From Suillus spraguei (lineage: Eukaryota; Basidiomycota; Agaricomycetes; Boletales; Suillaceae): a DNA stretch of 15,292 nucleotides. Positions 8,229-15,292 of the stretch are shown piece after piece. Both the position numbers and the translations under genes were made by a program. The stretch is from assembly GCA_016800925.1 (NCBI GenBank), contig JABCPU010001127.1:1-15292 (forward strand). Reading direction: 5' to 3'. Below the pieces are notes generated by a model. It saw nothing but the letters and a program-made list of their open reading frames with translations, did no database searches and had not been told where the DNA came from. Position 1 is the first letter of the stretch. Every line of letters starts with the position of its first letter.

Positions 8229-10061
8229 ATGGTTCTCTCAGAGAGCGTCTTGGAAGTGTTGAATGCTATCTTGAAGAATAGTGAGTTCCACAATCGTCAT
8301 AGCCGCCGCGGCGGACCGAAGCACAGTCGATGCTGATTATATTGTGTTTCAGGAGATACCACTCAGTTAGCCAATAGCATTTTTCCCGCTGTAGTATTCT
8401 TATTGTATACCACAGGTTCGACCGTGGAGATATTTCCTTCATAATCGTAGCAGGTGCCATGGTATCTTTCATGATACCAGGTCTTGGTTCGTAAATCTCT
8501 CACACACCAGGTTTCCCATCCGCTTACTCACGGTGTTACACCAGCCTTTCTATATTCCGGATTGGCGAGAAGAAAGTCTGCTTTGTCCCTTATCTGGGCA
8601 GTTACTGCTAGCAATGCAGTCTGTATTTTTCAGTGGTACTTTTGGGGTTACTCCTTGGCATTTTCGCCATCTGCCACCAATGGATTCATAGGCAATCTTG
8701 CACACTTTGGCCTGATAAATGTCCTTGGCGACCCGTCACCAGGTTCCCCACTAATTCCTGACCTGTTGTACGCATTCTACCAGATGGAATTTGCATGCGT
8801 CACAGTAGGAATTCTGATGGGAGGGATCGCCGAGCGTGGACGGGTTCTCCCAGCCATGATTATAACGTTTTTGTGGATGACCTTGGTTTATTGTCCCCTC
8901 GCTTGCTGGCCGTGGAATATAAACGGATGGGCCTTCAAATATGGCGTTCTCGATTATGCAGGTTAATTGATCATCTTTGCTGTTCCATGAATTCTGACAT
9001 ATTTTTTATGTAAAAGGTGGAGGTCCCGTGGAGATTGGAAGCGGGGTAGGAGGACTTGCCTATGCCTGGGTGCTTGGCCGCAGACAGGAGACAGAACTCC
9101 AGAACTTCAGACCGCACAATGTTTCCATGGTTAACTTGGGTACATTCATGCTCTGGTTTGGATGGCTAGGTTTCAATGGTGGCAGCTCTTTTGGGGCGAA
9201 TTTGCGCGCCATTATGGCGGTGTGGAACTCTATGCTTGCTGCTGCGTTTGGCGGTATCGTTTGGTGTCTCCTCGACTATCGTCTGGAGCGCAAGTACACT
9301 ATGGTTGGGTTTTGCTCTGGAACAATTGCTGGTCTCGTAGCAGCCACGCCTGCTTCAGGATTTATTCATCCCTGGGCGGCAGTTATCATGGGCATAATCA
9401 GTGGCGCTGTGTGCAATTACGCAACTAAAGGTGAGACTACTGGATTACTCGGGAGTCCGCTTATTAACACAACCCTGAGTTAAATTTCTTCTTCGTATGG
9501 ACGATGCACTCGATCTCTTTGCTGAGCACGCTGTCGGCGGGATCTTGGGTCTCTTGATGAATGCATTTTTCGCTTCCCGTTCCATCGTCGCCCTGGATGG
9601 GGTCAACACAGATGTTCCTGGTGGCTGGGTCGACCACCATTGGAAACAGCTTTACATCCAAATCGCCTATATTTGCGCTACATGTTCATATGCGTTCGTC
9701 GTTACTGCTCTTATCGCTAAGTGCATCGACGCTATCCCTGGCCTCCACTTACGCACAACGGCTGAGGGTGAGAAGCTCGGTCTTGATGAAGTCGAGGTAA
9801 GCCTTATCATGCTCTTGATTCTCTATGGGTCTAATGAGAGCCCAGATCGGTGAATTTGCGAATGACTACATCGAAGTACGGCGTGACTTCATGGACTGGA
9901 CAACATTTGGCAATGTTATAGATGCACACCAACCCAGCGACGGCCAACCAGACCTCGCGCAACAGGATCAACAACCAAGTTTACACAATGAAGAACCAAG
10001 TCCCGATAGTACCGTTGAGAAATCCCCTGAGCTCCCCCAGGCCGGCGCGGCCCCTCCTTAA
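8229..10061 (+). CDS. AMT: Ammonium transporter, Amt/Mep family (Mep1/3-like), 7 exons, intact
   Basis: Plasma-membrane ammonium permease that supplies nitrogen. Exons 8229-8280, 8353-8365, 8416-8486, 8545-8961, 9017-9430, 9480-9796 and 9846-10061 sum to 1500 nt (499 aa plus TAA), with all junctions in frame. Introns are 49-72 nt. Family hallmarks in order: FLYSGLARRKSALS after TM1, FQWYFWGYSLAFSP, AERGR, DYAGGGPVEIGSG, NFRPHNVSMV, WFGWLGFNGGSS, GFCSGTIAGLVAATPASG and DDALDLFAEHAVGG. Asp182 matches the structural Asp160 of E. coli AmtB. The first pore twin-His position is Glu190, as in yeast Mep1/Mep3, while the second is His339. About 11 TM spans are expected, then a cytosolic tail with IGEFANDY and a Gln/Pro/Ser-rich end. 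I chose ATG 8229 because only this frame splices through the 13-nt exon 2 into the conserved FDRGDISF block. The upstream ATG 8117 opens a frame that hits TAG at the first donor. Confidence 0.95.
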
Positions 10062-10929
10062 ATTTCAGCATTTTCGTCTGTCGTTTTGGTTAGTGCAGGC
10101 ACCAGTCTCCGGTCTCTTTTCTATTCCTATTTCCCAACATAAATTATTGCAAGGTGCGCATTGCTAACCTGCTGTACTTCACTCAGCCATAATGAATCCC
10201 GTGTACACATAATGGTACATATCGTTATTTAAACATCTCCTACTGGTGTCCTTACTACATATTACAATATCACCACCTGTGCAGGCAGATTCTAGTCTGT
10301 CGGTTCTGAGCCAATGCCATGTCTGTCTGGACTGGGGGAACAATCTGGAAATTGATCGTGCCTATATACAGCTACAAATTGATTATATTACACCGCATCA
10401 CCGTATTTACGACACGGGACGCCTACCCATGTCAAATTAAGTCGGTCTTGTTCCAAGAATAAACGAAAGCTGTGCGTCGAAAAAGGCGTACGATAAGATT
10501 GCAGTACTTGTAATGATAATGTCTCAATCAAAGCACGACTGAGTGATACGACTAGACGGACGAAAAGAAAACGAGCAATGACCCACTTTATCCAAGTCCC
10601 AGATGTGTACGTGCATGTAACGGTCAGTCCAGCCAGGAGCACGATCTTGAGGAAGACCATAGGCTGATTTTTTACTGAATGTGTTGATTCTGGCTAGAGT
10701 GAAGCGGAAAGCGATGCGTATATGCTGATCAGGAAATCTCTACGGGCATTACTGAGCACAAGACCGTCCCCGAACAGATGACCACAAGTTTGTAGAAGAT
10801 CCATACATAGTTGATGAACGGATGGTTGTTGTTCCCTTTATCAATTATGTATAAACCTTCTACAAATTGAAGTAAAGGATGCTGCTTATGGTGAGCAGCA
10901 GGACAATTACAAGAACAGAGGGGACTTAC
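10062..10929. other. Region without an assignable gene downstream of the transporter
   Basis: This holds the transporter 3' flank (an ATAAAT at about 10139 could serve as a weak poly(A) signal). Beyond it lie minus-strand open pieces such as 10388-10660 and 10729-10882 with hydrophobic stretches but no recognised domain. A minus-strand acceptor-like CAG before 10882 would let the piece ending at 10729 follow the exon-like stretch at 10930-11060. I cannot assign a family, and stops and frame changes suggest either decay or chance. Confidence 0.3.
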
Positions 10930-11060
10930 ACTCGTTGCATATGCCATATCCATCCAATCGAACGTGGTGTCAAGTATAGATCTGCCATCCTCTTCCGTGC
11001 AGTAGTAGATAAACATATAATCACCATAGATTTCAGGATTTTCCTTGACCCCATTGTAGT
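10930..11060 (-). other. Unidentified exon-like stretch
   Basis: On the minus strand an acceptor-like AACAG precedes 11060 and a consensus donor (GTAAGT) follows 10930. The 131-nt interval between them is fully open in one frame and reads like globular protein, with YNGVKENPEIYGDYM, IYYCTEEDGRS and LDTTFDWMDMAYATS. I do not recognise the family. Neighbouring exons could not be joined convincingly on either side, so this may be part of a broken gene. Coding character is judged only by the open frame, the splice signals and residue composition. Confidence 0.35.
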
Positions 11061-11586
11061 CTGTTCATTGAATGTAAACGTGCGTCCGGATGTAGGCGCT
11101 CAGGGAATGAAGCCAGCCGAAACTCGATCACAAGCATATGGCGAGTTTGTTCGGCATCAGTCATCGTTACGGTAATGTGAGGACCAGAGTCACCAGACCG
11201 TAACATCCTGTAGGTCGACTATGAAAGATATCAGAAACCGGTGTTGATAAAACAAGCTGTGTTCGGGCCTTGTGATTGTTGTTGCAGTCCTGAATGAAGA
11301 GCAGTAAAATATAACATAACATACAAAGGAAGCGACACCGCAAGCTTAATTAGTGGTTAATCACGTGACATGTATGTAATCGGAGTTTTCTGTTTCGCGT
11401 CATCTTTGGCAGAGTGCTATCAGTCATGAGAACGTTCGTCATTAGCCTTCTTGGCCAAGCTACGAACCAATCCCAGTTACTGATACATCGGCTCCAAACC
11501 AGTAGCCGCTAGTCCTGACATATCCTGACCCCCAAAGGCAATGCTTCCGCCACCGCCGTCATCGTGGGATATCGGTTCCACCTATC
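11061..11586. other. Region without an assignable gene; 5' flank of the small-protein gene
   Basis: No open frame of convincing length or family was found. The right end should contain the promoter of the gene at 11622. A minus-strand open piece around 11090-11170 (TDAEQTRHMLVIEFRLAS) looks mildly protein-like and might belong with the exon-like stretch at 10930-11060, but no clean splice junction connects them. Confidence 0.35.
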
Positions 11587-11594
11587 TATATAAG
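11587..11594 (+). promoter_or_regulatory. TATA box of the small-protein gene
   Basis: TATATAAG lies only 28-35 nt before the ATG at 11622. If transcription starts about 30 nt downstream of the TATA box, the 5' leader would be nearly absent. The alternative is that this is not the functional TATA element and the leader is longer. Confidence 0.5.
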
Positions 11595-11621
11595 TGAGAC
11601 ACTTGTTTCCAACCCTTCTTC

Positions 11622-12231
11622 ATGTCTACCACATCCTCTCAGAAATCCCCAGAACAGTCGCATGAGACGGTCAACAGTCGTCTCATTGAAGCCGGTGCGA
11701 AGGACCAGCGTGCTTATGAGCGCGCTAGGCACCGGACAAAGGAGCGGCGGGAGCATGCACAAGTAAAGGAGCGCAAGGAGAGAGCGGCTGTGGGAGCACC
11801 AGTAGTGGCGCTCAAGCAAGAGCACGTGAGCCGGGCTTCTAAGAGGGCCAGCGTGGAGCTCTGGGATGACGATGAGCTTGACTCTCGTATCCTCGCTGGA
11901 TCGGGGCGTCCCGTTAATGTTGCACCGGCACCGAGGACCAAGTCTGGTTTCTCCAAGATGGTACTTGCAGATTTCGTGATGTTCAAGACTAAGAAACGCT
12001 CCAAGGCGCAAGGTACAGTACTGTCAAGATGTTGTTCGTCACAATGCTGATTCGAAGTTGTGACTAGATGCTGACTTCGAAGTCCTTCCGCCTGTCCGTT
12101 CGGTCATTGTTCTTGATGACTTTGAACATGATATCGAGGTCAATGAACCTTGGGAATTTATTTCTCTTGCCCCTGAATCACCCATTTACAAGGGCCTATC
12201 GTACGCTCAGGCTGCTGCTTTGACGCTTTAG
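11622..12231 (+). CDS. Small charged hypothetical protein, 2 exons, intact
   Basis: Exon 1 is 11622-12012 and exon 2 is 12068-12231. The 55-nt GT..AG intron splits an Asp codon. The product is 184 aa and ends at TAG 12229-12231. It has a Ser/Thr/Gln-rich N-terminus, then a strongly charged helical stretch rich in Lys, Arg and Glu (about 28-55). This is followed by an acidic WDDDELDSR (81-89), a Pro/basic segment APAPRTKSGFSKM (101-113) and a basic cluster KTKKRSK (122-128) that could be a nuclear localisation signal. The C-terminal part, SVIVLDDFEHDIEV and EPWEFI, is acidic and hydrophobic. No TM segment or signal peptide is visible. I cannot name a domain or function. The frame stays open across both exons and the splice restores a sensible C-terminus, which argues for a real gene. 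Read without splicing, the frame would end at 12050. Confidence 0.8.
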
Positions 12232-12547
12232 ATTATGTTATTGTGTTTGACATTTGATCAGCACCACACCACATCACACCACGCCCATTACGACCTGGTT
12301 TATTCCTAATTTCATTCATTACGAAGTCACGTTATATCTTCGAGCTCCAAGTTTTGGTCCTCGCTATAATTATATATTTACTGAAGTGGGCAGCTTATCT
12401 GAACTTTGACGATTAATGTATTGATTGGTGTTGGATACTACCGGTGTTTCGAGTGTGCCGAGGTCGCAGCTCCTACAGATGCGTAAAGCTGAAGTGGCTC
12501 AAGTTTTCGATGCCATCACGCGACTGCAAGCAGCTTAGACACGCCAG
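12232..12547. other. Convergent intergenic spacer with a short open remnant
   Basis: The small-protein gene and the mannosidase gene point at each other across this 316-bp spacer, so it should contain both 3' ends. A plus-strand open stretch of about 36 codons ends at TAG 12536-12538 and reads MRKAEVAQVFDAITRLQAA at its C-terminus, which would form an amphipathic helix. It has no start and no recognisable partner exon, and may be chance or a decayed gene end. Confidence 0.35.
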
Positions 12548-15223
12548 TCAGCCAATAATATTACAATCAGACAATCTAACGATAGCACAGTGCGAATAAT
12601 TACGAAAAGCCGGTGCGTATAGTGGATTAAATACGGGTAAAGGATGCGCCTGTATAATTATGAATATATGCGGAATGACAAATGTATATTTCAGGCTTAC
12701 CTCCGTGTGAAGACATATTCTGTAAAACAATGTGATGCATGAGCTACGTCTTGTCAATTGAACGAGGAACTCACCGTTGAGAGGAAGCACACTTGAATCT
12801 GCAAAGAGTAGATACAGATACTTTAATGTTTCGCTCTGACGAGAAAATAGAGTCAGCCACGATCATGTGGGCAGGGCAGGAGTCACACACCATCAAGAAA
12901 GTCTCCATTTTATCATCATATTCCACGGGAACTGATCCACATTTATTACACTCGCGTACCCGCCTGTTGGGATACGGCAGTGCTTTTCGATGGCCTGAAA
13001 TATCGCCAGCCGTAATCGCGGTACTTGGGATCACCGGTGAGCCTGAAGGCAATAAAGATAGATTCAATAGTTTCCGGGCTGCAACACAAGTTGAATTCCC
13101 TTGTCAGTGAACGACGGAACGGAACCAAACATACCGCAGGATGTACGGGCGTCAAAGGGAGGAGGGGAGCCTGGGCTGGTGAATTAAGCAAGTCAGCGTG
13201 CGACTCGATGTAACAAGCGAGTCAACATACCTCGCGCCTTTGATATACCAGTCAGCGGACCACTGAACCATCCACCCCATCGCCCGGAATACGGAAGTGC
13301 GCATTTCAGGTGCCAGGCCGCTGATCGCCACGTTCAATACACATGTAAACACTACTAAGGTGCATCGAAACATACGTTTGGGTCTCATATGTAGCCATGC
13401 AGGTCTTAATGAGTTCCGCTCCTGTAAGCCAATCACGTTCGCCTTGTTCGGTGAGCTCGTTTGTTTGCGGTGGAATCGAGACATTGTGAACAAGGGCACC
13501 GGACGTCGTGGCACCGAGCATAAGGGAACCGCCGAGGAAGCACACGAGATGGTCTTGCTTGGGCGTTAGACGCCATCCGCTATTGATCATGTCAGGGCAT
13601 TTATCATTGAAGAATAAGATATAGCCAACATGTCCCCATTTTGGGTTTGGTGCGGGTTGAGCTCAGCGATGTAGAGAAGCTGACTGAAAAGCCCTCGCTG
13701 TACCAAGTGTGTGTGGATACCTGTCATTGCAGTGGCGTACATCTAAAACGTATAATGAACGACGTTTAGAACAGAATATCAAATATACCTCGCGATATAC
13801 AAGTTCCGTTTGATTCTGAGGGAGTTGTCAGGCTTTCCGACATCAATCTTTCCTGTATACTTTGCTTACAGTTTGCAAGTATTGTTTCCTGTAACTCAAA
13901 GGTGAGAGCGATGTTAAGCTAACATAATGTTTGCTCACAGTAGATATTCGTAATAGGAATCCCCGCGAGATCCGAGTCGAATCGGCGAGGTTTGGTAGCG
14001 ACCCATTTTCGAGCTGGCACATGAGCTGTATGCTTGACGATTTTATGAATGCAAGACATACTCAACAAATATGGAGACTAGCCCGCTCGGCGTTGCGCTC
14101 GCCCTCAGGACGGCCATTACCTAAGACAATGTAGGTTCTAGCGCAGAACCCCAAGCGAAATACTCACATTTTCAGCCTTCTCCCAAAATATATCCTCATC
14201 GGTAAGGTATGCCAAATAACGGAACTCAAGTTGTAATGTTGAAGCCTCGGCAGTACTGATATACCCACTAGAATGGATATCTGGCACGCCTTCTCGAAGC
14301 GCTAAATTAATTAGTGATAATGGAAGGCCAGACTCCGTCTCGAAAACGGGCAGAATGCGGCTACCGAGTTCCTGGGCCTTCTCAAGAAATACGGGGTCTT
14401 CCCCAGACAAATGGTATGCAGATAGTTAAGCCTCCCAGAACTCTAATTGTTGTCTGATGATCAAAACACATCAAGTTGCCATTACGCTATGATGAGATTT
14501 CTACTTACCTCGAAGGTGTTGAAATTACCATCCCGTTCGAATGAGAGCTTGTCTGCCACCCATGCCCTCGCACGCTGGTACTCGTCCTCCAGCCCCATGA
14601 TAATCATCGTGTCGATAGAGTCTGCCACAGTATACCCAATACCCCCAGCTTCAGTCAGATTTGAACCAGTACGCAGGATTGGGTGGTATTCGTCATCACC
14701 CATGGCGTCCCTTTCTACTGAAATCAGTCATTTGACTCATAACTCCATGGACTTTGCATTACCATATGCAAGCCACGCATGCTAAGGTGAGGCGTCAGCC
14801 CAGGGAGGTTGAGCAAGTAGACATTTTCGTACTTTAAAAGCCTCTACAACTGCGTCTTGTTTTGCTTTGTCCGCCGTGAAGGTGGGGACATAATCTGCTC
14901 GAACTCCTGGTAGATTTCTGGTAGATGCACCGAGAAACTGGTCGAGTGGGCTCCTCACTAGAGCTAGAAACTAGTAGTGGGTAAGTGGAATTCGCCAACT
15001 TCACAAGTATTTTATACAGACACTGTAAAGTGCCAAAACCAACACAGTGGCCAAAAGCACATAGTATATTTTTGGAAATGCTGAGGTGGACTTGGCTTCA
15101 TTGCCCGTCTGCATTGGTGTTAGTCATTAGTGTATCAATCACCAAAGTAATAGTTTATCAAGTGCGCACTTCGCGACCGAACCCGGTAGCTGCTTTCTTC
15201 CTCTGTCTGACACCTTCTTCCAT
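12548..15223 (-). pseudogene. Class I alpha-1,2-mannosidase (GH47), 18 exons, frame broken by seven 1-bp shifts
   Basis: GH47 enzymes are type II ER/Golgi proteins that trim alpha-1,2-mannose from N-glycans using Ca2+. Exons: 15223-15170, 15108-15018, 14963-14833, 14781-14763, 14717-14509, 14453-14168, 14120-14062, 14025-13939, 13888-13870, 13815-13789, 13742-13630, 13579-13376, 13320-13231, 13175-13135, 13078-12891, 12835-12775, 12719-12701, 12649-12548. A short basic tail and one TM anchor (about 32-48) precede GGIGYTVADSIDTM, LQLEFRYLAYLT, LGSRGDSYYEYLLKQ (catalytic Glu), WRLTPKQDHLVCFLGG, ADWYIKGAR, PETIESIFIAFRLTGDP, KMETFLM and AHPLPVF. Seven one-base shifts break the frame: a gain near 14426; a loss then a gain in exon 13; and losses in exons 14, 15 (two) and 17, the last in the Ca2+-ligand NTEAHP motif. 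All are one-base length changes, mostly in short runs; no nonsense substitution was seen. The intended length would be about 600 aa. The 36-nt intron at 14026-14061 is unusually short. The start is chosen for its basic tail and a branch-point-bearing first intron. Confidence 0.85.
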
Positions 15224-15292
15224 GACTACGAGTGGCAAAAGTGAATCAGGCTATATGCACGTGGGTAGCCAATTACTTACTTTATACTTGTC

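Noticed and set aside
8051..8281. Alternative transporter start at ATG 8117
   Set aside because: That frame ends in TAG at the first donor (8279-8281) and cannot splice into the conserved transporter frame; ATG 8229 does.
11586..12011. Long minus-strand open frames antisense to the small-protein gene
   Set aside because: They mirror the codon pattern of the plus-strand gene, which has a start, TATA box, intron and a sensible spliced C-terminus.
14530..14545. GTTCGAAT resembling a tRNA B-box
   Set aside because: It lies inside a GH47 exon and no tRNA A-box or cloverleaf surrounds it.
1..15292. Secondary-metabolite cluster built from the P450 and the SDR
   Set aside because: There is no backbone enzyme (terpene cyclase, PKS, NRPS) or prenyltransferase in view, and the SDR is broken; proximity alone is not enough.
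1..15292. Prokaryotic or phage origin, CRISPR array, insertion sequences
   Set aside because: Spliceosomal introns throughout, no regularly spaced repeats, no transposase motifs or terminal inverted repeats.

Overview
The window looks like nuclear DNA of a basidiomycete fungus, most likely Agaricomycotina. Genes are broken by many introns of about 42-63 nt with GT..AG ends and CTNAN-type branch points. There are microexons of 8, 11, 13 and 19 nt. The protein types (a P450 with a cysteine loop split over three exons, a Mep-type ammonium transporter, a GH47 mannosidase and a multi-TM protein family I associate with basidiomycetes) fit as well. No bacterial operon, tRNA, rRNA, CRISPR array or recognisable transposon was seen.

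Layout. (1) 1-1091, plus strand: a short-chain dehydrogenase/reductase (SDR) gene cut by the left edge. Its splice sites survive but single-base shifts disrupt the frame repeatedly. (2) 1092-2555: no assignable gene. (3) 2556-3537, plus: a broken gene for a multi-span membrane protein, with frameshifts and two in-frame TAG codons. (4) 4000-4188, plus: an orphan exon resembling the C-terminus of the SDR at the left edge. (5) 4325-6405, minus: an intact 11-exon cytochrome P450 of 513 aa with a TATA box upstream. (6) 6481-8228: intergenic, ending in a CCAAT box and GATA-type sites. (7) 8229-10061, plus: an intact 7-exon ammonium transporter of 499 aa. (8) 10062-11586: mostly non-coding, with one unidentified exon-like stretch on the minus strand. 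(9) 11622-12231, plus: an intact two-exon gene for a small charged protein of 184 aa with a TATA box very close to its ATG. (10) 12548-15223, minus: an 18-exon GH47 alpha-1,2-mannosidase gene whose splice sites all look usable but whose frame is broken by seven single-base shifts.

The three intact genes do not form an evident pathway. The transporter imports ammonium at the plasma membrane, the P450 is a membrane-anchored monooxygenase, and the mannosidase would trim N-glycans in the ER/Golgi. The main surprise is the mosaic: three genes splice perfectly in frame, while the SDR, the membrane protein and the mannosidase carry clusters of indels. That means either real pseudogenes or local consensus errors in the assembly. 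I could not run any alignment; exon models were derived by hand from splice signals, reading-frame continuity and remembered family motifs.
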